Assembly: GCF_030063415.1 (NCBI RefSeq) | Contig: NZ_JASITA010000002.1 | Location: 316,335 to 380,334, forward strand | Direction: 5' to 3' | From: Streptomyces sp. H27-C3 | GTDB taxonomy: Bacteria > Actinomycetota > Actinomycetes > Streptomycetales > Streptomycetaceae | DNA: 64,000 bases | In this document: positions 44,778 through 53,434 of the stretch, one piece after another | Position numbering within the stretch: the stretch's first letter is position 1 | Layout: every line of letters starts with the position of its first letter | The notes under the pieces: model-generated | The model's database searches: none | The model's input: the letters and a program-made list of their open reading frames with translations, nothing else | What the model was told of the DNA's origin: nothing | Made by a program: the position numbers and the translations under genes

Positions 44778-47519
44778 TCAGCCGATCCGGGTCAGCTTGT
44801 CGCCGAAGGCCGGCTCCACGAGGTCCTTCTGGAGCGCGACCGGCGCCTTGACCTGGCCGGGTCCGGTGCCGACGGTCAGCTGTCCGACCTCCGTGCCCGC
44901 CTTCGCGGCGTGCGGCGGCGTCTTCCCGCCGTCGGAGATGGCCAGTTCCACCTTCAGTCCTGGCCAGCCGACCGCCTTCAGGTCCTTGGTCGCGACGACC
45001 GGCGTCCGCCCGCCGAGCCCGTCGTCGATGTACCCGACGACCTCGCCCTTCTTCACGACCGTGGCCGAGGTGACGTCCCGCTGGGCGGCCTGGATCAGCT
45101 TCAGGCTGTTGGTGAGCGCCAGTTGGAGCTTGGCGTCGAGCGTGCCATCGGTCTGCTGACCCATGACCGCGCCGACGATCCGGCGCTTCTTGCCGTCGAT
45201 GATCGTGTCGGCGGCCCAGACGAGATTGCCGCCCGCCGGGGTCGTGGAGCCGGTCTTGATGCCGCTCACGCCCGGGTTCAGCAGGATGTTGTTGTTGTTG
45301 TAGATCTTGCCGTCGATGCCGGGGATCTCGACCTCGGGCAGATCGACGATGCCGCGGAACACGTCGTACTGCATGACCGCCTTGGCCAGCTTCAGCTGAT
45401 CGGTCGCGGTGCTCACCGTCGTCTTCTCGAAGCCGCTCGGGTCGGTGTACGTCGAGTTCTTCATGCCGAGGTCCTTGGCCGTGTCGTTCATCTTCTTGAC
45501 GAACGCGTCCTCGGACTTGGCGTCCCAGCGGGCCAGCAGCCGCGCCGCGTTGTTCCCGGAAGGGATCATGAGCAACTGAAGCATCTGCTTCTCGGTGAAC
45601 TCCTGGCCTTCCTTGATCGGCGCGGTCGACTCGTCGGGAGACTTCGACTGCTCCTCGGCGAGCGCGTCCACCGTGATCTTCGGGCCGACTTCCCTGCCCT
45701 TGAGCGGGTGCTCCTTGAGGATCACGTACGCCGTCATGACCTTGGCAACACTGGCGATCGGGGAGGATTTCTGCGCCCCGTTCGTACCGATGCTCCCGAC
45801 GCCCTGCACCTCGACGGCCGACTGGCCGGTCTCGGGCCACGGCATGTCGAGCGAGCCGCCCTTGAAGGTGTACGACGGGTCCGCGGTCAGCGCGAGCGCG
45901 GGTGCGGGGAGCGGTCGCAGGAACTGTGCGACCGCAAAGAGAACCACGACGAGCAGCAGCAGCGGCGTCCAGATCTTGACCCGCCGCACAGCGGTCCGCG
46001 TCGGCGTCTCCGGCGGCGCGGGCTTGTTCGTGAGCTCGGCGAGCATGTCGAGCGGCGGCCTGGGCGGCATCGGCTGCTGCCGGGTCCGCTCGGCCTCCGG
46101 GATCGCCTGGGCCGCGGCGGGCGCGGCCGCGGCGGGCGCGGCCACGGGGTGCGCGGCCACGGGGTGCGCGGCCACGGCTGGCGCGGCCACGGGGTGCGCG
46201 GGAGGCGCGGGCGGAGCCGCGGGGGCCACCGGGGCGGACCCCTCCGGCTTCTGCTCGGGCTTCCTCACTGGAGCCTGTCGTACGCCATCGGGCTTCAGCG
46301 GCACGAAGGTGCTGGTGCGCTCGGCGGCGGACTCCGGCGGCTCCACCGGCGCGGAGGGCCTGACGGTCTTCAGCGCGGTGGTCGGCTGATCCACGGGCCT
46401 GCCCGGCCGCACAGCCCGGAACACGGCAGTGTGCTGATCCACGCCCGACTTGGGGCGCTCGGATCCGATTCCGGAATCGGAATCGAAACTGGGGCTGGGG
46501 CTGGAATCGGAACTGGGGCTGGGGCTGGGGCTGGATCCGGCATCGGAATCCGGATCGGCCTTCGGCTCGTCCCCGCGGCCGGGCGCGGCACTGGAGCCGG
46601 CACCGTCCTTCGGCGCCTCGTCGGCTTGGGCTTCGCGATCCGAAGTCGCGTCGACACCCGCGCCGGACGGCGCATCGCCGCCGACCACGGCTCGGTCACC
46701 CTCGGCGTCCGCGACCGGGGCCAAGTCGTCACCGGCCGACTCACCGGACCCATCGGGCTCGACGGGCTCCTCGGCCGTCTCGGCGGCCTTCGGCTCGTCG
46801 GCATCGGCAGCCGCCCGGCCACTCCCGGAGTCGCCCTCGGAGGCGCTGGCGGCCCCAACGGCGTCGCTCTCGGAGCCCTCTGAGCCCGCTGAGCCCCCGG
46901 CAACGTCGCCACCGGACCGTTCGGCATCCGAGCCCGAGCCCGCGTCAGCACCGGCCGGCCCGTCAACGCCCGCCTTCGGCGCTGCTCCGGCATCGGCGTC
47001 GGCATCCAGTTCGGCCCTCGACGCGACCTCCGAGTCCGCGTCGGAGACCGAGTCGGTCGCGGAGTCGGAGTCGGATTTCGAGTTCACGTCCGGGCCCGAG
47101 TCGACGTCCGCGACCGCGACCGGGGCCGGGTCGGCATCGGCCGGCTCGTCGTCGTCGGCCGCGTCGGCGGCCTGCGGCTCATCGCCACCGGCACCCCCGC
47201 GACCGCTCGCGGAGCCGCCCTCGGCCCCCGCGTCCGCACCGGCACCGTCCGCGTCACCCACCCGCTCGTCCGGCTCGTCCGCGGTGGCGACCCAGGCCGC
47301 CACCGCCGTTCGCAGCCGTGCGTCGCCGCCCGGGGAGCTCTCGGGCTCCTCCGGATTCGATGGCATCTTGAAAATCGTCGTCGGCTGATCAACGCGGTCG
47401 TCCGGCTTCGGCCGAGAGGCCGGTTCCCGGAAAACTGCAAGCCTCGGGTCGCGCTCGCTTTCAGCCGTCTCCCCCGACGACTTCCGCTGCTCCGACTTGT
47501 CGGGGGACTCGCCCGCCAC
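44778..47519 (-). CDS. D-Ala-D-Ala carboxypeptidase (S11) with long acidic N-terminal region
   Basis: A 913-residue protein. The C-terminal third is a penicillin-binding S11 carboxypeptidase: S-V-A-K near 590 (PIASVAKVMTAYV), S-G-N near 655 (MIPSGNNAARLL) and K-T-G near 756. It trims stem peptides outside the membrane; the membrane segment is WTPLLLLVVVLFAVAQFL (about 520-537). The first 510 residues are cytoplasmic, rich in Asp, Glu, Ser and Ala, and highly repetitive. GAGGAGG precedes the GTG start. The acidic region may dock partners; its role is unknown. Confidence 0.88.
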   Translation of the reverse strand: MAGESPDKSEQRKSSGETAESERDPRLAVFREPASRPKPDDRVDQPTTIFKMPSNPEEPESSPGGDARLRTAVAAWVATADEPDERVGDADGAGADAGAEGGSASGRGGAGGDEPQAADAADDDEPADADPAPVAVADVDSGPDVNSKSDSDSATDSVSDADSEVASRAELDADADAGAAPKAGVDGPAGADAGSGSDAERSGGDVAGGSAGSEGSESDAVGAASASEGDSGSGRAAADADEPKAAETAEEPVEPDGSGESAGDDLAPVADAEGDRAVVGGDAPSGAGVDATSDREAQADEAPKDGAGSSAAPGRGDEPKADPDSDAGSSPSPSPSSDSSPSPSFDSDSGIGSERPKSGVDQHTAVFRAVRPGRPVDQPTTALKTVRPSAPVEPPESAAERTSTFVPLKPDGVRQAPVRKPEQKPEGSAPVAPAAPPAPPAHPVAAPAVAAHPVAAHPVAAPAAAAPAAAQAIPEAERTRQQPMPPRPPLDMLAELTNKPAPPETPTRTAVRRVKIWTPLLLLVVVLFAVAQFLRPLPAPALALTADPSYTFKGGSLDMPWPETGQSAVEVQGVGSIGTNGAQKSSPIASVAKVMTAYVILKEHPLKGREVGPKITVDALAEEQSKSPDESTAPIKEGQEFTEKQMLQLLMIPSGNNAARLLARWDAKSEDAFVKKMNDTAKDLGMKNSTYTDPSGFEKTTVSTATDQLKLAKAVMQYDVFRGIVDLPEVEIPGIDGKIYNNNNILLNPGVSGIKTGSTTPAGGNLVWAADTIIDGKKRRIVGAVMGQQTDGTLDAKLQLALTNSLKLIQAAQRDVTSATVVKKGEVVGYIDDGLGGRTPVVATKDLKAVGWPGLKVELAISDGGKTPPHAAKAGTEVGQLTVGTGPGQVKAPVALQKDLVEPAFGDKLTRIG

Positions 47520-47712
47520 CGATGCCTCCTCATTACGCGCCCGCGCATACGGACACTGTCCGAACCATGTACCAGTGTCCTGTCTGAACCCCCGGCCGCC
47601 TCGCTAGACGAGAACGACATACCTGCCGGTTCCATCACGAAGCACCCACGCACCCTCGACAGATGAATGTGAGAGGGGTCACTCTGTCAATCATCCACGC
47701 GGGGAGGCATGG

Positions 47713-48447
47713 ATGGGCAAGAGCCGCAGATCACTTCCGGAAGAGCTTTTGCTGCTCGCTCTGGACCCGACCACGGGTACCACAGCGCAGCCGCAGTCGC
47801 TCGACCTCGGCCTCGCCGGGGCCCAGCTAGTAGAGCTGGCCCTGGCAGGACGGATAGCCCCAGATGGGGATCGTATCGCCGTGGTGATGGCACGGCCGAC
47901 AGGAGATCCGACCTTGGACTCCGCACTGGAGCTGCTGCGCAGGCGTGGCAGTCCGGTTCGGGCCGTCCACTGGATCGGCGGACCCCGACTGGGGCTTCGC
48001 CAGACTTACCTCTCGCATCTTGAGCGATGCGGCATGGTGCATGCCGTGGCGGGACAGATGTGCGGAGTGCTGCCGACGACTCGCTACCAGGCGACGCAGA
48101 CAGCGATCAGCCGGGAGATCAAGTCTCGACTGGACAGTGCGATCCGCACCGGCGTACCGCCGGATCCGCGGACCGCGGCGCTTGCCGCGCTGGCCCACGC
48201 GGTCGGACTCGGCAAGCACCTGTACCCCGGCAACGAAGGGCGTTCATCGCGCTCCCGTCTCCGGGACCTGATCAGGCACGACCCGATGGGCGGTCTCGTG
48301 GCGCACGCCGTGATGGACGTCCAGAACGGTGTGGCCGCGCAGCCGCGCCGTGCTCCGGCGACGGGTGGCCGACCACAACCGGCCGTCCCGATGCAACCGC
48401 AAGCACAGTCACGCCGCGGTGGCATGGCGCACTTCGCAGCGCACTGA
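47713..48447 (+). CDS. GPP34 (GOLPH3-like) family protein
   Basis: A 244-residue protein. SLPEELLLLALDPTTG at the N-terminus followed by GAQLVELALAGRIAPDGDRIAVV is the GPP34/GOLPH3 domain opening, and LRDLIRHDPMGG lies near the end. Eukaryotic GOLPH3 binds phosphoinositide membranes; the bacterial role, common in Streptomyces, is unknown. The C-terminal 50 residues are Pro/Gln-rich and likely disordered. Divergent from the carboxypeptidase gene across a 190-bp control region. Confidence 0.85.
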   Translation: MGKSRRSLPEELLLLALDPTTGTTAQPQSLDLGLAGAQLVELALAGRIAPDGDRIAVVMARPTGDPTLDSALELLRRRGSPVRAVHWIGGPRLGLRQTYLSHLERCGMVHAVAGQMCGVLPTTRYQATQTAISREIKSRLDSAIRTGVPPDPRTAALAALAHAVGLGKHLYPGNEGRSSRSRLRDLIRHDPMGGLVAHAVMDVQNGVAAQPRRAPATGGRPQPAVPMQPQAQSRRGGMAHFAAH

Positions 48448-48548
48448 GGACAGCGAAACCAACACCCAGTACCCAACACCCACCACTCAACACCCATGAA
48501 CCACCGCCGCACCGTCGTCCCCATGGCCCGGTTCGGGAGCCGCACCAA

Positions 48549-48607
48549 AACGCGCGGGGTAGTGGACCGGCCGTCTGGACAAGGGCCGGTCCGCCACCCC
48601 GCGCGTT
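48549..48607. terminator. Strong long hairpin after GPP34 gene
   Basis: AACGCGCGGGGT pairs with ACCCCGCGCGTT (12 bp), and inside it GGACCGGCC pairs with GGCCGGTCC (9 bp), separated by a small symmetric bulge. It lies about 100 bases after the GPP34 stop. Its symmetric ends (AA...TT) fit a bidirectional terminator; the rest of 48448-48730 shows no gene. Confidence 0.75.
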
Positions 48608-48730
48608 CGCGTCGGCACCGCGTGTGGCCATTTTCCAGCGCGGCCAGGAACAATGGTGGCAGTCTGCTGAGCATTAGAGCGTGCAAGCAGGACATACGCA
48701 CAAGCGCACTCAGCCGGAGGTGCAGTTCCC

Positions 48731-49588
48731 GTGGCGGCCAACGTCAACCCCACTGTCAGGCGACGTCGATTGGGCCAGGAGTTGCGCCGGCTACGCGAAC
48801 TCAAGGGCATGACGGCCGAGGAAGTGGCCGAGCGCCTGCTCGTCTCCCAGTCGAAGATCAGCCGCCTGGAGAACGGCCGCCGTTCCATCAGCCAGCGCGA
48901 CGTACGCGATCTGTGCGGTGTGTACGAGGTCGATGACCACCGGATCGTCGACTCGCTGATGCAAATGGCCAAGGACTCCCGCCAGCAGGGCTGGTGGCAC
49001 GCCTTCGGCGACATCCCGTACAGCGTCTACATCGGCCTGGAGACGGACGCGGCCTCGCTGCGCGTATTCGACCCCCAGATCGTCCCCGGACTGCTCCAGA
49101 CGCCCCAGTACGCCGAGGCGCTCATCACCGGCGCGCTGCCCGAGACCGTGGCCACCGATGTGGAGAAGCGCGTCAACGTCAGACTGCGCCGCCAGGAGCG
49201 CATCCAGGCGACCGAGACGCCGTTGCGGCTGTGGGTCGTCATCGACGAGGCGGCCCTGCGCCGGGTGGTCGGCGACAGACAGCTGATGCGCGACCAGCTG
49301 GAGAATCTGGTGGAACAGTCGCAGCTGCCCCATGTGACCGTCCAGATCCTGCCGTTCGACCTGGGCGCGCACCCCGGGATCAGCGGTCATTACGCGATCC
49401 TGGAATTCCCGGACGCCACGGACTCCAGCGTGGTCTACATCGAGGGCGTCACCAGCGACCTGTATCTGGAGAAGGCGAACGACGTCCAGAAATACAGCGT
49501 GATGTACGAGCATCTGCGCGCCCAGGCACTGAATGTGGAGCAGTCGCGGCAGTTCATCTCGGACATCGCCAAGGATTACGCGCGCTGA
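48731..49588 (+). CDS. XRE regulator with DUF5753 domain
   Basis: A 285-residue protein. The XRE helix-turn-helix (RRRRLGQELRRLRELKGMTAEEVAERLLVSQSKISRLENGRR, about 9-50) is followed by the DUF5753 ligand-like domain (GLETDAASLRVFDPQIVPGLLQTPQYAEALI...VQILPFDLGAHPGISGHYAILEFP). Streptomyces carry dozens of such regulators, each usually next to a DUF397 gene, often with developmental or antibiotic roles. GTG 48731 with a GGAGG upstream. The partner DUF397 gene lies 208 bp downstream. Confidence 0.9.
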   Translation: MAANVNPTVRRRRLGQELRRLRELKGMTAEEVAERLLVSQSKISRLENGRRSISQRDVRDLCGVYEVDDHRIVDSLMQMAKDSRQQGWWHAFGDIPYSVYIGLETDAASLRVFDPQIVPGLLQTPQYAEALITGALPETVATDVEKRVNVRLRRQERIQATETPLRLWVVIDEAALRRVVGDRQLMRDQLENLVEQSQLPHVTVQILPFDLGAHPGISGHYAILEFPDATDSSVVYIEGVTSDLYLEKANDVQKYSVMYEHLRAQALNVEQSRQFISDIAKDYAR

Positions 49589-49724
49589 GAGCCGGTCCCG
49601 GAAGCGGGCTGAACCCCGACTTCCGGGCGAAGCGCCGGCACCGTACACCGTCGCTCCCCCGTAGCGGAAGACCCTAACTGAATATGCCATCCGGTCGGGT
49701 GAATGACCGCTTCACGCAAGCAAG

Positions 49725-49765
49725 TTGGCGAGTAGCGTCGATCACGCCAATCAAGAACATTGGCG
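49725..49765. promoter_or_regulatory. TTGGCG half-site cluster upstream of DUF397 gene
   Basis: TTGGCG at 49725-49730, its complement CGCCAA at 49745-49750 and a third TTGGCG at 49760-49765 make an inverted and a direct pair just before the DUF397 gene. A likely operator for the adjacent XRE regulator; the remainder of 49589-49796 is otherwise featureless. Confidence 0.4.
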
Positions 49766-49796
49766 AGATACCCCGACCAGCAAAATCGGAGCGAAC

Positions 49797-50006
49797 ATGG
49801 CAATCCTTAAGGGCGCTACGGAAATCTGGACGAAGTCCTCGTACTCCGGGGGCAACGGTGCATGTGTGGAGGTCAAGTCGCCGGTCGCACACGCCATCGC
49901 GGTGCGTGACTCGAAAGTCGTCGAGGGGCCCTCGATCACCTTCGTTCCCGGTGCCTGGACAGCGTTCGTCGGTGGGGTCGGCCAGGGCGTCTTCGACCTC
50001 GACTGA
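49797..50006 (+). CDS. DUF397 protein (partner of XRE/DUF5753)
   Basis: A 69-residue protein with the DUF397 pattern: WTKSSYSGGNGACVEVKSPVAHAIAVRDSK, then GAWTAFVGGV near the end. Such proteins accompany XRE/DUF5753 regulators and probably antagonise or tune them. GGAG sits upstream of ATG 49797. Length and motif are normal for the family. A hairpin terminator follows closely. Confidence 0.88.
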   Translation: MAILKGATEIWTKSSYSGGNGACVEVKSPVAHAIAVRDSKVVEGPSITFVPGAWTAFVGGVGQGVFDLD

Positions 50007-50033
50007 GCCGCCCAACCCAGCACGACTGAAGAG

Positions 50034-50072
50034 AGCCCTCTCGACCGGCCCGCCGTCCTGGCCGAGAGGGCT
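50034..50072. terminator. Hairpin terminator after DUF397 gene
   Basis: A perfect 10-bp stem, AGCCCTCTCG with CGAGAGGGCT, with a 19-nt loop, lies 28 bases after the stop codon. It separates the DUF397 gene from the convergent gene at 50132. Confidence 0.75.
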
Positions 50073-50131
50073 CGGCCATGCGGCCGGCAACCCGGGGCCC
50101 GAGTCCCGAGCAGCCCCACCGGGCCCGTGTC

Positions 50132-50971
50132 TCAGCGCAACTGGTCGACGTACCGGTCCGTCCCCACCAGGGTCGGAATGAACGGCGCCACCAGCTCCAC
50201 CCGCCCGAGCCCCGCGGCCGCCACCTCGTCGCCGAGGCCGCCGAAGCGCGCCTCCCACTCCTCGCGCGGGTCCGCCTCCAGGAACCAGAGCAGGGTCAGC
50301 CGGGTGTCGACGCCCTCGACCTGCTTCACGTACGTCATCCGGTCGCCCGGCAGCGGCGTCGGGCGGAAGACCGTCACCAGCGCCGCCGGTGAGCCCGCCA
50401 GTCGCTCGGGCAGGTGCTTCGAGCGCAGCCAGTCGAGCAGTTCCGCCCGCTGTTCGGGGCTCTCCGTGTCGATGACCTCGAGGACCAGGCCCCGGTAGGG
50501 GTGGTCGAGGGCGTGGAAGTCCCGGGGCCCATGGGCGCCGTCGCGGTAGACCGTGGCCTCACGGTCCTGGAAGGCCGTGAAGACGTGCGTACGGTCCTGA
50601 TGGACCCGGCCGTCCCTGTTCAGCCGCTTGTTGATGCCGACGGTCCACTTCATGTGCTCGTCGTAGCGGCCCTCGGTGATCCAGTACGTGGAGAGGTAGC
50701 ACCCGGCGGTCACCGGGTCGGCCACCGCCGACTCCGTTGGGTAGCGCAGGAGTTGCAGCTCGCGGGTGGCGACCCAGCGACGGCCCGCGTACATCCAGGG
50801 CATGGCCATCGCGCCCGCGATGAAGTGGTCGTCCTCGTACCAGCGGTTGTACGCGTGCTCGCGGCCCGGGTGCGGCTCGACCATGGTGATCAGCGCATGG
50901 CCGGGGCGTACGCCGTACGGGCCGACCGAGGCCAGTTCGGCGTACACCTCACTGCGGGCCTGCTCACTCAT
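50132..50971 (-). CDS. EthD-like/dimeric alpha-beta-barrel type protein
   Basis: A 279-residue soluble protein. Two similar halves begin HALITMVEPHPGREHAYNRWYEDDHF and (about 150) FHALDHPYRGLVLEVIDTESPEQRAELLDWLRSKHLPE, like two ferredoxin-fold repeats of EthD/ABM-type proteins. It is divergent from an SDR oxidoreductase across 85 bp containing a palindromic operator, so the pair is probably co-regulated in degradation of some small compound. No catalytic motif identified. Confidence 0.65.
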   Translation of the reverse strand: MSEQARSEVYAELASVGPYGVRPGHALITMVEPHPGREHAYNRWYEDDHFIAGAMAMPWMYAGRRWVATRELQLLRYPTESAVADPVTAGCYLSTYWITEGRYDEHMKWTVGINKRLNRDGRVHQDRTHVFTAFQDREATVYRDGAHGPRDFHALDHPYRGLVLEVIDTESPEQRAELLDWLRSKHLPERLAGSPAALVTVFRPTPLPGDRMTYVKQVEGVDTRLTLLWFLEADPREEWEARFGGLGDEVAAAGLGRVELVAPFIPTLVGTDRYVDQLR

Positions 50972-51013
50972 CGTGGCTCCCCTTCCCTTCCTTCCGGCTG
51001 CGGACGCACCTAC

Positions 51014-51030
51014 TCTGACGGCCCGTCAGA
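51014..51030. promoter_or_regulatory. Perfect 17-bp palindrome, TetR-type operator
   Basis: TCTGACGG-C-CCGTCAGA is a perfect palindrome centred between the divergent EthD-like and SDR genes. Such TGACNNNNNGTCA sites are typical TetR-family operators. No TetR gene lies within the visible neighbourhood, so the regulator acts in trans. Confidence 0.6.
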
Positions 51031-51056
51031 CAAACTGCCAGAGGCCGGAGGCGAGC

Positions 51057-51839
51057 ATGTTGCTTCAGGGGAAGACCGTCATCGTGTCGGGGGTCGGCGC
51101 CGGGCTCGGCCATCAGGTCGCCGCCGCCGTCGTCCGGGACGGGGGCAACGCCGTGCTCGGCGCCCGCACCGAGGGGAGCCTCGCCAAGTCCGCCGCCGAG
51201 ATCGACCCGGACGGCGGGCACACCGCCTGGCGTTCGACGGACATCACCGACGAGGCGCAGTGCGAGGCGCTGGCCGCGCTCGCCCACGAGCGGTTCGGCG
51301 GGATCGACGCGGTGGTCCATGTCGCTGCCCGGGACGGCTATTTCGGCGGTCTCCAGGACGCGGACTTCGCGACCTGGCAGCAGGTCATCGACGTCAACCT
51401 GCTCGGCACCCTGCGCATGACGCGCGCCTGCCTGCCCGGCCTCAAGGCGCACGGCGGCTCGGTCGTCATCATCGGGACGCAGTCCGCGATCTGCGCACCG
51501 TCCCAGGTGGAACAGGCGGCGTACGCGGCGTCAAAAGGCGCGCTCACCTCGGCGATGTACTCGATGGCCCGCGAGCTCGGGCCGCACCGGATCCGGGTGA
51601 ACACGGTGCTGCCCGGCTGGATGTGGGGCCCACCGGTGCAGGCGTACGTCCAGTTCGCCGCGCACACCGAGGGGGTGCCGGAGCCGGAGGTACTCGGCCG
51701 GCTGACCGAACGCATGGCACTCCCCGACCTGGCCACGGACGGGGATGTGGCGCAGGCCGCGATCTTCCTGGCCTGCGACCGCGCCCGTTCCATCACCGGC
51801 CAGTCGCTGCTGGTCAACGCCGGTGAACTCATGCACTGA
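51057..51839 (+). CDS. Short-chain dehydrogenase/reductase
   Basis: A 260-residue Rossmann oxidoreductase. The cofactor loop is VSGVGAGLGHQVA (in place of the usual TGxxxGxG), the DITDEAQ segment binds adenine, VAARDGYFG occupies the NNAG position, and the catalytic residues are S (GTQSAICAP region), Y and K in AAYAASKGAL (YxxSK). Substrate unknown. GGAGG lies five bases before ATG 51057. It is divergent from the EthD-like gene with a shared palindromic operator, and is followed by a strong terminator. Confidence 0.85.
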   Translation: MLLQGKTVIVSGVGAGLGHQVAAAVVRDGGNAVLGARTEGSLAKSAAEIDPDGGHTAWRSTDITDEAQCEALAALAHERFGGIDAVVHVAARDGYFGGLQDADFATWQQVIDVNLLGTLRMTRACLPGLKAHGGSVVIIGTQSAICAPSQVEQAAYAASKGALTSAMYSMARELGPHRIRVNTVLPGWMWGPPVQAYVQFAAHTEGVPEPEVLGRLTERMALPDLATDGDVAQAAIFLACDRARSITGQSLLVNAGELMH

Positions 51840-51877
51840 CACGTGAAGTGGTCAAGGCGGCTCGCTCTCCTCTTCTC

Positions 51878-51910
51878 GGCCGCACGGGACCCGCATCCCG
51901 TGCGGCCTTT
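51878..51910 (+). terminator. Strong terminator after SDR gene
   Basis: GGCCGCACGGGA and TCCCGTGCGGCC form a perfect 12-bp stem with a 6-nt loop, followed by TTT, 38 bases after the SDR stop codon. The rest of 51911-52115 shows no gene I can support. Confidence 0.85.
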
Positions 51911-52115
51911 CCGCGTGCTTGGCGTCTGCCGAAGTGCCCGCCCATCGTGTGGCCGCCGTCGCGTTCACGATGCTGTCCAAGTAGGTCAAGAGACGGTAAA
52001 AGTGTTCTTCGTTCTGATCTATGTTCACGCTCATGACCGCGAAGGTGCTGGGGCGCGAGGGCGCGAAGGACTGACACACGGCGCACGCCACAGAACGTTA
52101 CGGCCACCATGTTCG

Positions 52116-52158
52116 CGATCGCCGGTCCCGCTCGATCCTTGAGCAGGCCCGGCGATCG
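52116..52158 (-). terminator. Hairpin terminator after ADP-ribosylglycohydrolase-like gene
   Basis: CGATCGCCGG pairs with CCGGCGATCG (10 bp) across a 23-nt loop, starting eight bases beyond the stop codon of the leftward gene at 52167. Confidence 0.6.
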
Positions 52159-52166
52159 AGCTCTGT

Positions 52167-53282
52167 TCAGCCCCGCGGGTAGCGCGTCAGCCAGCCGGGG
52201 TTCGTGATCGCCGGGCCGTGCAGCGCCGGGCCCTGGGTCATCTCCATCGCGAAGTCGTCGGCGAGTTCCAGTGTCGTACCGCGCCCCTCGATCTCCGCGA
52301 GCCAGGCGGGTGGCAGCGCGGTCTCCCCGTGCAGCGCCCCCAGCAGGCTGCCGCACAGCGCGCCGGTCTCCGCTGAGGCGCCCCCGTGGTTGACGGCCAG
52401 GCGCAGGCCGTGGCGGATGTCCTCGGCGACGAGCGCGCAGTACACGGCGACCGCCAGGACGTCCTCGGCGGTCCGGCCGTCGCCCAGCGACTCGACGCGG
52501 GCGGGCGCGGGCAGGCCCTGGCGTACGGCGCCCAGCGCGTGCTTGAGGGCGTCGGTGACGGGCTGGTGGCCGGGGCGCGCGGCGAGCTGGGTGAGCGAGC
52601 GCTGTACGGACGCGTCGAGGGACTCGCCGCGCGCCAGGCCGTGCACGATGACGGCCAGCGCACCGGCCGAGAGATACGCCGTGGGGTGGCCGTGGGTCTG
52701 CGCCGCGCATTCGACGGCGAGCTGGAAGACCAGTTGTGGCTCCCAGCCGACGAGCAGGCCGAAGGGCGCCGAGCGGGTGAGGGCGCCGGAGTCGCGGGCG
52801 GTGGGGTTCTTGGGCTTCTCCAGCGTCCCCATGACGTCGTCGGCGAGGCCCGTGAGGCACTCACGGGAGGGGTCACGGCGTACGTACAGCCACTCCTCGC
52901 AGGCGAGCCACCCGTTGTCCTTGCGCCGCTCGTCGGGGCCCCAGTCGCTCTGGGTGGCCGCCCAGCGCAGGTGTGCGCGGTGCACATCGGTGGGCGGATG
53001 CCAGGCGCCGGTGTCGCGGCGCACCTGCGCCCGTATGAGCCCGTCCACGGTGAAGAGGGTCAGCTGGGTGCCCGCGGTGACCGCGCCGCGTCTGCCGTAC
53101 GCGGGCACGAGGCCGGTGACGGCGTCCGCGCCGTGGACGGCCCGGATCTCGTCGAGGGAGAGCGCGGCCACGCCCGCACCGAGCGCGTCACCGACGGCGC
53201 CGCCGAGCAGACAGCCGCGGACCCTGCTGCGGAAGTCCTGCTGCTCCGTGCGGCCCCACACGGCTGTGACTGCTGCGCTCAC
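52167..53282 (-). CDS. ADP-ribosylglycohydrolase-fold protein lacking metal ligands
   Basis: A 371-residue protein of the DraG/ARH fold: RVRGCLLGGAVGDALGAG near 20-37 and LFTVDGLIRAQ near 76-86. Family enzymes bind two Mg ions through T-D-D near residue 70 and D-x-D in NHSGDSDSTG near 300. Here these read A70-G71-T72 and N-H-G-G-A-S-A-E-T (299-306), so the ligands are lost. It is probably a pseudoenzyme that may bind ADP-ribose or protein. GTG 53282 is my start. It lies downstream of the STAND-TPR gene, separated by 152 bp. Confidence 0.8.
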   Translation of the reverse strand: MSAAVTAVWGRTEQQDFRSRVRGCLLGGAVGDALGAGVAALSLDEIRAVHGADAVTGLVPAYGRRGAVTAGTQLTLFTVDGLIRAQVRRDTGAWHPPTDVHRAHLRWAATQSDWGPDERRKDNGWLACEEWLYVRRDPSRECLTGLADDVMGTLEKPKNPTARDSGALTRSAPFGLLVGWEPQLVFQLAVECAAQTHGHPTAYLSAGALAVIVHGLARGESLDASVQRSLTQLAARPGHQPVTDALKHALGAVRQGLPAPARVESLGDGRTAEDVLAVAVYCALVAEDIRHGLRLAVNHGGASAETGALCGSLLGALHGETALPPAWLAEIEGRGTTLELADDFAMEMTQGPALHGPAITNPGWLTRYPRG

Positions 53283-53434
53283 CGCTTCTGCCCTTCGCGT
53301 ACGACGTCTGGCGCAGCACTGTAATCGACCCGGAACGCGCTGTTCAGGGGGCGGGAACGGTATGTGAACAGTCGCACTCCGAGTCCGTTTCGCGCAGTGT
53401 TCGACGGAGGTGCGGCGCCTCGCCACCGGGCGAG

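Noticed and set aside
46440..47280. Long direct repeats and antisense open frames
   Set aside because: They result from the repetitive acidic coding region of the carboxypeptidase; no sign of a separate gene or satellite.
51852..52091. Possible 59-79 residue minus-strand gene (MSVNIDQNEEHFYRLLTYLD...)
   Set aside because: It has no clear ribosome binding site, overlaps the SDR terminator hairpin and matches no family I know.
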